This document shows positions 21,047 through 28,967 of a stretch of 64,000 bases of DNA, piece by piece. The notes under the pieces are model-generated. The model was not told the origin of the DNA. It saw only the letters and a list, made by a program, of their open reading frames with translations, and made no database searches. The DNA is from Picochlorum sp. 'celeri' (taxonomy: Eukaryota > Chlorophyta > Trebouxiophyceae), in contig JAACMV010000010.1 in assembly GCA_010909725.1 (NCBI GenBank), positions 845,501 to 909,500 of the forward strand, given 5' to 3'. The stretch's first letter is position 1; each line of letters starts with the position of its first letter. The position numbers were made by a program, and so were the translations under genes.

Positions 21047-22347
21047 ACCGATTTCATGTCAATTTCCTGGGAAATAAATAGTTCTAAACGCGACTTGAGC
21101 AGGGTGTCGTCGTCAGCATGAAGAGATAGTGGTTCACGCTGCTGTAGGCCTAGGGATCCATGCTGTTTCCTGTGCTGCCGAATCTTTTCTATTTTCTCTC
21201 GCGACGCTGCGTCCCATAATGACTCGTCATAAAAATCTCTCGGGAGTCCCACCTTTTGTCTCGCATCGTGATTGAATGGTGCTCGCAGCAGATCAGGGCA
21301 TGTTTCTGAAAGTGTCTCAATAGAAACACGTTTGGCATCCTGCCCCAGAACATGACACATGGTATTAAACCAATATACACCGACAGCAACATGCGCCTGT
21401 TCTTCGTCTGCTATTCGTGCTACAATCGCTGCCGACCGATTATCCCCCCAACCAACCAAGCGCTCGGCAAGGCGCCCCCCAGCATCTAAACCTCTTGCTT
21501 CTTGGGACATTGGGACAACAGCTAATCGTTCTCTCACATCACCCGCACTCGCAATACATCCTTCCCATAGCAAATTATGCGCAGGCATGTCACCATACTG
21601 TATACCTATTTCAGACATGCGTTGCAAACACCACCCCAAATGCCGAGCTTCGTCGTCAGCAACCCCAAGAAAATCCAGATAGAATTGTTGGGGCAGAAAC
21701 TGCAGATGAGAAAAACGAACTATCGTATCCCACGCCAAATCAATAGCATTCAACTCCACATGCGCAAGATTATGCAACGTATATCCATTCATCGGCAATG
21801 GTGTCTCTTTCAGTGTAGGAATCTGTCTTGCAGGAAGCAACTCTGGTTTCTCAGGACGAGCAGGAACATCAGGCGCCACCTCAGGCGTTGTACCATGAAT
21901 ACCAAGAAGACCAGCGTGAAATTCTTCCAACGCTTTGTGAGTCAGTGCAGCTTTGCGCAGGGGATTTGGCTCGCACAGAACTGTCTTGCCATATTCTGCA
22001 ACAGTTGCACAGGACACATCATTCACATCAGTACCCTCCCATAGTCTCCTGTACACGCCATCTATTTCTTCGGATGCTTCGTTTTCAGTACATGCCCCAT
22101 CATCCCCCCAAACAACCCTCCTATCAACCTCTCCTCTCCCTCGCCACTCCTCCAGTCCTGGCCACACCGTAGGTGTTGTCGAGCATGTTGCCGACGTCCT
22201 TGAATACTCCCGCACACCACTCCATCGGCCCATTGGGCGCCATGAAGATGCCCTTATGAAACGTGAATACAGAGAGATTCCCCCCCGAAGACCCGGGACC
22301 AACTTCCTTGCGGAGTAGGACACCATGGACCGGGGCACATGCGACAT
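21043..22347 (-). CDS. DUF455 ferritin-like protein
   Basis: 434 aa, single exon. An N-terminal ~60-residue Arg/Ser-rich stretch without acids suggests an organelle presequence. The conserved DUF455 core follows: LHNLAHVELNAIDLAWDT, FLGVADDEARHLGW, VVPMSQEARGLDAGGRL, SAAIVARIADEEQAHVAVGVYWF. The E-x-x-H pairs (HVELNAID, DEARH, EEQAH) are the expected four-helix metal ligands of ferritin-like proteins. The biochemical activity of this family is not established to my knowledge. It is divergent from the CDC25/ACR2-like gene and tail-to-tail, overlapping 4 bp, with the SAICAR synthetase gene. Confidence 0.88.
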   Translation of the reverse strand: MSHVPRSMVSYSARKLVPGLRGGISLYSRFIRASSWRPMGRWSGVREYSRTSATCSTTPTVWPGLEEWRGRGEVDRRVVWGDDGACTENEASEEIDGVYRRLWEGTDVNDVSCATVAEYGKTVLCEPNPLRKAALTHKALEEFHAGLLGIHGTTPEVAPDVPARPEKPELLPARQIPTLKETPLPMNGYTLHNLAHVELNAIDLAWDTIVRFSHLQFLPQQFYLDFLGVADDEARHLGWCLQRMSEIGIQYGDMPAHNLLWEGCIASAGDVRERLAVVPMSQEARGLDAGGRLAERLVGWGDNRSAAIVARIADEEQAHVAVGVYWFNTMCHVLGQDAKRVSIETLSETCPDLLRAPFNHDARQKVGLPRDFYDESLWDAASREKIEKIRQHRKQHGSLGLQQREPLSLHADDDTLLKSRLELFISQEIDMKSV

Positions 22348-22645
22348 GTCACAATTGAATGCTTCACTGTGCGCCTCCCATCAACGGTACTTGGTTTCTT
22401 ATTACAGAATTACATTTCATATGTACATATGTACTGGCAAATCCGACATGAGATACGTCAAGAGAACAAAAATCATCACTAATTAAATACAAAAAAAATC
22501 TCTGCAACGACAAATCTTGGGCACGTATCTTTACATGTCAAGTCGATCAGAACCCTTCATGTCGAAACAAAACATCCAAAAGGTACCATCACGGTACTAT
22601 TAGCAATACATTGTGCCTCTGCACAAATCTAGGAAGAGAAAAGCC

Positions 22646-23044
22646 ATGCAGGTTGAATTTTTGCAACCAGAAAACGTCAAAGCTATTCTGAAAGATCCAA
22701 CGCAATCCTGCAAGACACTGATAGTAGATGTGCGAGATGATGACTTTGCTGGTGGGCATATTCGCGGGTGTGTCAACATTCCCTGCTGGGAGTTGGTGAG
22801 TGCTGGCAGCAGTTCCATGGAGGAGTTTATCAAAACCTATTGCCAATCTGGTACTACAGACACATTGATATTCCACTGTTATTTATCGCAACAGAGGGGA
22901 CCATTAGCAGCTAGACGTGTCGCAGAGAGATTGAATCAGCTTGATGGGGAACATGGCATAAAGCAAATATGTGTGTTGAGTCATGGGTGGAGGAGATTCT
23001 CAAGAATGTATGGAGAGGACGAGACCCTGTGTGTCCTGGAATGA
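22646..23044 (+). CDS. Small CDC25/ACR2-type rhodanese-fold phosphatase or arsenate reductase
   Basis: 132 aa from the ATG at 22646; the frame extends 11 codons upstream only to a TTG. It is a single rhodanese domain: TLIVDVRDDDFAGGHIRGCVNIP and the active loop HCYLSQQRGPLAARR. C-x5-R with a Ser-Gln-x-Arg-Gly loop matches the plant CDC25/ACR2 (arsenate reductase/dual-specificity phosphatase) group, which has the same small size. The Cys nucleophile and Arg are intact. Which of the two activities dominates cannot be told from sequence. The 3' flank (23129-23153) has a short ACCACTT/AAGTGGT hairpin. Confidence 0.85.
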   Translation: MQVEFLQPENVKAILKDPTQSCKTLIVDVRDDDFAGGHIRGCVNIPCWELVSAGSSSMEEFIKTYCQSGTTDTLIFHCYLSQQRGPLAARRVAERLNQLDGEHGIKQICVLSHGWRRFSRMYGEDETLCVLE

Positions 23045-23256
23045 AAAGCAGGCATGTGGCCTGCTGATATATATCCATAGATGGTTGAACAGGGCATGAT
23101 CTGTTAACAGAATTCTGTCTTAAGACCACTTCAAAGAAAGTGGTTGAGATCTTTGAAGAAAGAAACAGACAGCCTGATCCCCGATTTGATCAAATTAGAA
23201 TTTAATAATTAATTGATGTTAGTATTGTAGTATGTAAGAAAGCACAGAGTCAAATC

Positions 23257-24261
23257 ATGGGCTCTCGTGGAACTGAGATAAATGCGTACTCGGGAATTTT
23301 GAACATTGAGCCAAGTTCGTATTTCGTAGAGAGGGATGGGGATGCGTTTCGATCCTTCTTTGCATCTACTCTGAAATTAGGTCATCTGTTATTCGATGAG
23401 AATGCTTCTGTCGTGACGGAGGGCGACACCTGTCGGGTATTGTTAGTAACAAAGCCAGAGCTGGGTGCTTGGATTCCCAGTAGTTTGCGATCTCGAGTGG
23501 ATGCGGCTGAGATTGAGTTTCATGATGAGATTGTGTATCGTCGAGAAGATATAGAAAGCCCGCCGTATGTGTTACATGTGCGTACGAGTTCTCCATTTCT
23601 GAAGGAGAGGTTTCGCTTGGAGAGCACTCTGTCTCTGACACCAGTGGTGGGTGAGGATGGGGCAGTGGGATGCATTCAGAGGCTGCAAGGACATGTTGAA
23701 GTCCATATGATGGGTTTGGGTGGTCTGATTCAGAGAATGGTGAGGGATTCAGTGCATAATACCTATAAAAAGCTTCCTAGTGTGATTGAAGGGTGGCTGG
23801 TAGAGCGAGAGAGAATGCTACAGTGTCAAGGAGGACAGAGTGCGTTGCTTCATGGGAGGCCTGTTGGGATTGATTGTGGAGTACGTTGGATTCAAACATA
23901 TCCATTAGAGAGTGAGGAAGAGATTCCTCACGTAAAGCCTCTCGAGCAAAAAATATATGATGGTGAGGAGCCCATCACAGTGGCTGTGCCTTCTCCTGGG
24001 GTGTTCATGGCGTTCTGGTTGCGGGTCATTGATGCCTGTAAGCTCATCTTTATAGTGACAATTTTAGTATGTATGAGGTTTCGGGTGATTAAAATGACGA
24101 GACGGGTACGGCCGCTGGATCGGCGATCCATCTCTTCATGGGCGGCAGCAGTTCCTCACAGAAAAAGTAGGAGTAGGACAGCATCACAAGATATGTCAGA
24201 GGCTGAGAAACTCGTGCAGAGCGTCCATTTTAGAAGACCGTCGCATTCATCTGTAGAATAA
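23257..24261 (+). CDS. Membrane-anchored protein with possible SRPBCC/START-like domain, function unknown
   Basis: 334 aa. Residues ~15-190 alternate strands and a long C-terminal helix (EIEFHDEIVYRRED, YVLHVRTSSPFLKERFRLE, GCIQRLQGHVEVHMMGLGGLI, MVRDSVHNTYKKLPSVIEGW), a pattern seen in START/SRPBCC-fold lipid-binding proteins and DUF2505-like families. One hydrophobic segment at about 249-272 (VFMAFWLRVIDACKLIFIVTI) could anchor it, followed by an Arg/Ser-rich tail. No named family was recognised. The fold assignment is an inference from segment pattern only. Confidence 0.65.
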   Translation: MGSRGTEINAYSGILNIEPSSYFVERDGDAFRSFFASTLKLGHLLFDENASVVTEGDTCRVLLVTKPELGAWIPSSLRSRVDAAEIEFHDEIVYRREDIESPPYVLHVRTSSPFLKERFRLESTLSLTPVVGEDGAVGCIQRLQGHVEVHMMGLGGLIQRMVRDSVHNTYKKLPSVIEGWLVERERMLQCQGGQSALLHGRPVGIDCGVRWIQTYPLESEEEIPHVKPLEQKIYDGEEPITVAVPSPGVFMAFWLRVIDACKLIFIVTILVCMRFRVIKMTRRVRPLDRRSISSWAAAVPHRKSRSRTASQDMSEAEKLVQSVHFRRPSHSSVE

Positions 24262-24658
24262 TATCATGATATAAACAAATAACAGTAATAATAATTAATA
24301 TTATCAGTTACTTGCGTTTTTTGGGGTCCGAGCACTGACTGTTCGACAGATTGTACGACCATCTCGCCGAATATCGGGCATGGCAATGTCGCTTGTGATG
24401 CAGAACACCGATTGTGTAGCTGATGCGTCGATGTCAGGCAAAAGAATGGTACTTTTATTCATAAATTGCTTTTGAGCAATCCTTTTGGGCAAGATTATTG
24501 ACATTGTACAAGGTAAAGAAAGTGTCGAACCCCGGCGTCTCCCCAAGGTGTCCAGTTTCCAGTAGAGCGGCTGGCATCCCATTGCACATTCAGTAGATAT
24601 ATCGCCGAGGCTGAGGGAAAAAAGCAGCAGAAAAGTAAAAGATAGAGACGGCTTAAGA
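24262..24658. pseudogene. Intergenic with duplicated 3' tail of the neighbouring RING gene
   Basis: Of this 397 bp, 24269-24295 is identical (27 bp) to 26923-26949, the 3' flank of the RING gene. After a gap, 24317-24349 closely resembles 26961-26991, its last coding codons. On the minus strand the relic reads CRTVSARTPK where the parent reads CRTVIARRQK. Similarity stops just upstream of this, so only a gene tail is kept. The remainder must contain the promoter of the ankyrin-kinase gene. Confidence 0.65.
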
Positions 24659-26506
24659 ATGGCGGAACAGTTATCGGATGACTTGTTTTCTGCACTTCGA
24701 GGTGGTGATACTGAGAAAGTCCATGCTTTGATTAAAGCAGGAGCTGATGTGAATGCATGTCGTGGTGGCACAACTGCATTGATGGAAGCTTCTAGATATG
24801 GTGATGTCGAGAGAGTTCTTATGCTGATCCAATTAGGAGCTGATGTGAATGCTGGTGATACTGGTGGATGGACTGCATTGATGCATGCCTCTGGATATGG
24901 AGATGTTGAGAGAGTCCTTGCTTTGATTGAAGCAGGGGCTGCTGTGAATACCCGAGATAATGATGGAGTAACCGCATTGATGCTTGCTTCAGGGTATGGT
25001 GATGCTGACAGAGTCCGTGCTTTGATTGAAGCAGGGGCTGCTGTGAATGCTCGCAATAATGATGGTGTCACTGCACTAATGCTTGCCTCTGGATTTGGTG
25101 ATGCTGAGAGAGTTCATGCTTTGATTGAAGCAGGAGCTGATTTGAATGCTCGTGATGCACGAGGTAGATCTGCTCTATCAATTGCAAAAAGTAATGGCCA
25201 TACTGATGTTGTGACATACCTAGAGATACAAGAAAGCCAAGGCAGATTCGCAGCTTTGGGACTTGGAGGGCGTGGAAATGTGGACAGTTCCCGTTCTCAC
25301 CAGAATGAGGATCCGTACCTTGCCCCTGACATTGAGTTTTTCTCTGGCACAAGTCATCAGGGACACAGCGAGCAGCAAGAGGTAAAGAGCAGCAATATCA
25401 CTCTGGGCAAGGAGCTTGGGCAAGGCAGCTATGCTACAGTGTACAGAGGCACGTGGCATGGCGTGGAGATTGCTGTGAAACAAATTCGGCCACCGCCTGG
25501 AATATCATGGTCTTCAGCTGACCAAACACTGTTTCACCGGGTGTTTGAGGAACAGGTGCAGCCAGAAGTGGACATCATGAGTGCTGTCAGGCACCCCTTT
25601 GTGGTAGGGTGCTATGGATGCTGTGTTGACCCTCCCAGTATTTTACTGGAGCTGTGCCCCCGGGGATCCCTAGGACAAATGCTCCAAAGATGTCGACAGG
25701 ATGCCGCACTGTGCCAACTCATGTCCTGGCGTCAGCGGCTGTGCATGCTGCGTCAGGTGGCATCTGCTATGAGATTTTTGCACTCGAAAAACGTCCTGCA
25801 CCGGGACCTTCGCGCCATGAACGTGGTCGTCGCACAGGACATGACTGCCAAAGTGTCTGATGTTGGATTGGGCAAGTTTGCTGACGAGGTATCATCTCGG
25901 TCAGCTGGAACATTAGGAGATGGTGCCAATCCTCGGTGGCTAGCCCCAGAGCTCGTTTCTGAGAACGAGCCTTTCACTCGGGCGTGTGACGTGTATGGGT
26001 TTGGCACAATTATATGGGAGATGATGGAATGGCGTTTGCCCTGGGAAGGCTTGACCAACGTCCACATCATCCGCGCCATGGTTCAAGGGCGTACACTTGA
26101 AGTTGCAGGGCAGGATACGTGGGAGTCCTTGCCTGGGCCAGCCCCACAGCACACAAGTACTTTATCAGAAGTATGTTCTTTAGCAAAACAATGCTTGAAC
26201 GTGAGCTCATCTGCTCGCCCTACTTTTGAGGACATCGTGCAGATACTGCTTCGGTTGGAAGAGCAGGAACCACAAGGGGAACTTGCACCTCCTGTTAAAT
26301 CCCAAGATCCATCACAAGGTAACTGCAGTCGTGACGCGTTGAACCGACTCCCTGTGTGTTGCGTGTGCTTGGATACTAATGCAAATACAATTATGAGCGG
26401 GTGTGGGCATCTATGTTTGTGTCAAAACTGTTTGAGCACTGGGCAGGTCAGTAACTGTCCCATATGCAGGGCACCAGGTATCCCTCAGCGCATCTACCTG
26501 GTATGA
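24659..26506 (+). CDS. Ankyrin repeat - protein kinase - RING finger fusion
   Basis: 615 aa in one exon. Residues ~5-180 hold five 33-aa ankyrin repeats (VLALIEAGAAVNTRDNDGVT type), encoded by near-identical ~99-bp DNA units. The kinase domain spans ~246-530: GQGSYATVYRG, catalytic Lys in IAVKQI, HRDLRAMNVV, metal motif DVG instead of DFG, APELVS, DVYGFGTIIWEM. The HRDLRxxN loop and layout resemble TKL/Raf-like kinases. Residues ~566-604 form a C3HC4 RING (CVCLDTN, CGHLCLCQNC, CPICR) of the C-terminal IAP/MGRN type. This would couple binding, phosphorylation and ubiquitin ligation in one chain. Whether DVG supports catalysis is unknown; the Asp is retained. It converges with the RING gene at 26949. 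Confidence 0.92.
   Translation: MAEQLSDDLFSALRGGDTEKVHALIKAGADVNACRGGTTALMEASRYGDVERVLMLIQLGADVNAGDTGGWTALMHASGYGDVERVLALIEAGAAVNTRDNDGVTALMLASGYGDADRVRALIEAGAAVNARNNDGVTALMLASGFGDAERVHALIEAGADLNARDARGRSALSIAKSNGHTDVVTYLEIQESQGRFAALGLGGRGNVDSSRSHQNEDPYLAPDIEFFSGTSHQGHSEQQEVKSSNITLGKELGQGSYATVYRGTWHGVEIAVKQIRPPPGISWSSADQTLFHRVFEEQVQPEVDIMSAVRHPFVVGCYGCCVDPPSILLELCPRGSLGQMLQRCRQDAALCQLMSWRQRLCMLRQVASAMRFLHSKNVLHRDLRAMNVVVAQDMTAKVSDVGLGKFADEVSSRSAGTLGDGANPRWLAPELVSENEPFTRACDVYGFGTIIWEMMEWRLPWEGLTNVHIIRAMVQGRTLEVAGQDTWESLPGPAPQHTSTLSEVCSLAKQCLNVSSSARPTFEDIVQILLRLEEQEPQGELAPPVKSQDPSQGNCSRDALNRLPVCCVCLDTNANTIMSGCGHLCLCQNCLSTGQVSNCPICRAPGIPQRIYLV
24690..25200 (+). repeat. ~99-bp tandem repeats encoding ankyrin units
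   Basis: Five in-frame copies within the ankyrin-kinase gene. Neighbouring copies 3-5 share long identical stretches (for example the codons for LIEAGAAVN and GVTALMLASG), implying recent expansion by slippage or unequal exchange. Confidence 0.75.
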
Positions 26507-26948
26507 TTGTGAAACGTCTATGGCGCAATAACTTTATTTTACTCCGATACACGTACTGGATTGATGTTGAGATTTCTCTCATATTCATCGATTCTACAGA
26601 GCATCGATCCCTCCATGAAGGCCAAATGTGGGGTGTAAAATTCGTCATGCATGATCATGCATATGTACGCAATGAATGAAACGCGTGTGCCATCTATGCC
26701 CAATCAAGTGGATATGGGGGCACTGCCGTGATCTGTCAAATAACACACCAAATAATAGCAATCATGCAATCTGATTAGGACAAGGACATCAAAATGCAGC
26801 GTTCTCTCCGTGATAAAGAATAAGAGGAGCAGTTTTTTGTTCATCATAATTCCCCTGCGTCACTTTGAGGCCCGCTGGGTTTGTTGTTTGTGGAGTAGGT
26901 CCGTCGACTAACGCCATGATACATATAAACAAATAACAGTAATAATAA
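26507..26948. other. Intergenic between convergent ankyrin-kinase and RING genes
   Basis: 442 bp, unusually long for a convergent gap in this window, where 20-70 bp is typical. It carries the parent copy of the 27-bp repeat (26923-26949) at the RING gene stop. No other gene or structure was recognised. Confidence 0.5.
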
Positions 26949-28454
26949 TCATACATAGAGTTTTTGGCGTCGAGCAATGACTGTTCGACAGAGAGGGCAT
27001 CTATGGAGGCGCCTGCAACACCGCCTACACATGCAGGCATGCCCACATGGCACGACAACAGTTTGTACCGGCCGATCCATACACACGTTGCAAATAACCT
27101 CAGCAAGAGGACCTGTTCCAGCTCGCAACTTCTTCTTCACAATCTCTGCATCGATAATGTCAGGTTCTCGCTGATCATGGGTCTCCTCTTCCTGCTGGTG
27201 CTCCATCTCAGTCAGCCCAGCTGCTGTAGGAGCACTGGTGCTCTGTTCTTCAAGGTCCTCGGCGTTTGGTTCTTCTTCTTCTTCGATGGATTCTTGATCC
27301 GATTCGTGATTTAATTCTTGCTCCGCAGTATGAATGCGCTCCTCAATATCCGAGTCTTCAGAAGATTCTGTGTCTTGGCTCCCCACACTCCCATCATCAT
27401 CCCGATCAATCCGAATCAAAAGGGGCTGTGTCTGTGAATCACCATCCTCGTCGTCCCCATCATGTTGATCCTCTCTCCAATCAAGGATCAATTCTGCAAC
27501 GTATGCCAAAAGTCCAAGAATAATAACTCCAAGAAGACTGCTTCCAATCACAATCAAAACAATTGCCCACCCAGGAATGTCACCAGTGTCTCCAGAGCGA
27601 ATCCCACAGTTCGCCCCAGCCCACCCTTTATGGCATTCACATCTCCCTAATATACAACTTCCTCTACCATTACAATTATCCAAGCTGGAGCAATCCACAG
27701 GACTCGGATCTGTCACATTTCTAACACACATGCCACAGCATGATGCATCCCCCACTGGTACATTATGTCCATTAGGAGCAATCCTAAACGAATCATACCC
27801 CGTCAGCAATCTATCCGTCTGCTTTCCTCCACAGCTAATTCTAAATTCAGCACCATCTTTATTGGTACAATCGCACGCTTCTATTGGCACTGTGTGCCCT
27901 GTGTCCATCAGTAATGATGGAATACAGCATTCTGATGCATCAAGCGGATAATAGGCAGGCTCCCCAGGGGCAAACACACGACCGATATTGGTAAACCCAA
28001 CAACAAAGCTTTTCGATTTCCCGCGCGCATCGCGCTCACATTGGAATGCCGATTCCGTATTACTGGATGGATGACATCCTACAGACACCACAGCAACAGC
28101 ATCACTCGGCCGTTCCAACTGTCCTCGTTCGACAGTAATTTTATCCTCTGGTAAGCATGGTCTACAGCACACTGCTTTCGACAATGGTACAGGCTCACCA
28201 CCCATTGCCCATTGCCCTTCCCTTTCAAAGGAGGCCACAAAATACCCTTCCTTACTACATGAGAGACCCTGGGGATCCCCAGTTGCCTCTTCGCAATCAC
28301 ATATCTCCAAGCGCACCAGATCTTCAGACGTGTGCTTATCCAATGCCTTCATATTGATGGATTGGTCCTCCTTGAGCGATGCTGCCTGGTGCGTCTGTAT
28401 CATAAGCACCACCAAAAGGGCAGCAACCACCACAGAAAGGAACCGACGTGGCAT
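26949..28454 (-). CDS. Type I membrane RING protein with three Cys-rich luminal repeats and an EGF-like module
   Basis: 501 aa. The signal peptide is residues 1-24 (VVVAALLVVLMIQTHQA). The luminal part has three ~55-70-residue repeats sharing a C-D/H-C...S-C...G-F/Y...VPL/YPL-x-x-A/S-x-CC pattern (ending AVCCRPC, SECCIPS, ASCCGMC). An EGF-like module follows (CNGRGSCILGRCECHKGWAGANC), then one membrane span near 298-322 (GWAIVLIVIGSSLLGVIILG). The cytosolic side is an acidic linker, then a C-terminal C3HC4 RING (CNVCMDRPVQTVVVPCGHAC, CPLCRTVIA). It is probably a membrane E3 ligase of the secretory/endosomal system. The luminal repeat was not recognised as a named domain. It is divergent from PEX5. 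Confidence 0.88.
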   Translation of the reverse strand: MPRRFLSVVVAALLVVLMIQTHQAASLKEDQSINMKALDKHTSEDLVRLEICDCEEATGDPQGLSCSKEGYFVASFEREGQWAMGGEPVPLSKAVCCRPCLPEDKITVERGQLERPSDAVAVVSVGCHPSSNTESAFQCERDARGKSKSFVVGFTNIGRVFAPGEPAYYPLDASECCIPSLLMDTGHTVPIEACDCTNKDGAEFRISCGGKQTDRLLTGYDSFRIAPNGHNVPVGDASCCGMCVRNVTDPSPVDCSSLDNCNGRGSCILGRCECHKGWAGANCGIRSGDTGDIPGWAIVLIVIGSSLLGVIILGLLAYVAELILDWREDQHDGDDEDGDSQTQPLLIRIDRDDDGSVGSQDTESSEDSDIEERIHTAEQELNHESDQESIEEEEEPNAEDLEEQSTSAPTAAGLTEMEHQQEEETHDQREPDIIDAEIVKKKLRAGTGPLAEVICNVCMDRPVQTVVVPCGHACMCRRCCRRLHRCPLCRTVIARRQKLYV

Positions 28455-28967
28455 CTCTGTCTTCTATTCAATCGCACCTAGGCAATTGCCGCTATCAGGA
28501 ATACAGTAAACGAGTATTAGTAGTAGAATGCTTGCTCTTATAGCATACAAAATAGCTCCATAGGGTTCTGGGAGGTGAATACACCCGAAAGGGAACCGAG
28601 ACTTGTGCTTGTCAACCTGTACGCCCTTTCTTCGACAGGGAAATGAAATTCTACAGAAATAGCAGCGGGTGAATTGAGTAGTAGTATTGAAGAGACGGGG
28701 TGTCGTACAAGACTGAGAAGGCATGGCTCTTTGTCGGGTTGAAAACTCTGTAAATAGAATTTTAAAAACTCAATCGTTTCAAAGTAGAGACATGGGCATG
28801 CCACAGCAATACGCTATCGGTTTATATTTTTAGATATATATGTAGTACATAAATGCATTCTGAACCTCCAAAGATCGCGATAACGGGGTGTTGAGTGTTG
28901 AATGGGTGTTTGTGGATGCGTCGAGGTGGGTATTTGAGAGTAGACAATCGTATTCGGATATAAAACC
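28455..28967. promoter_or_regulatory. Shared upstream region of divergent RING and PEX5 genes
   Basis: 513 bp between two start codons. A TATA-like A/T run at 28821-28845 lies about 125-145 bp before the PEX5 ATG. No RNA gene or ORF is supported. Confidence 0.4.

Noticed and set aside
24304..25071. 255-codon minus-strand ORF with internal repeats opposite the ankyrin gene
   Set aside because: Its repeats mirror the ankyrin DNA repeats on the other strand; only its last ~10 codons are meaningful, as the relic RING tail.
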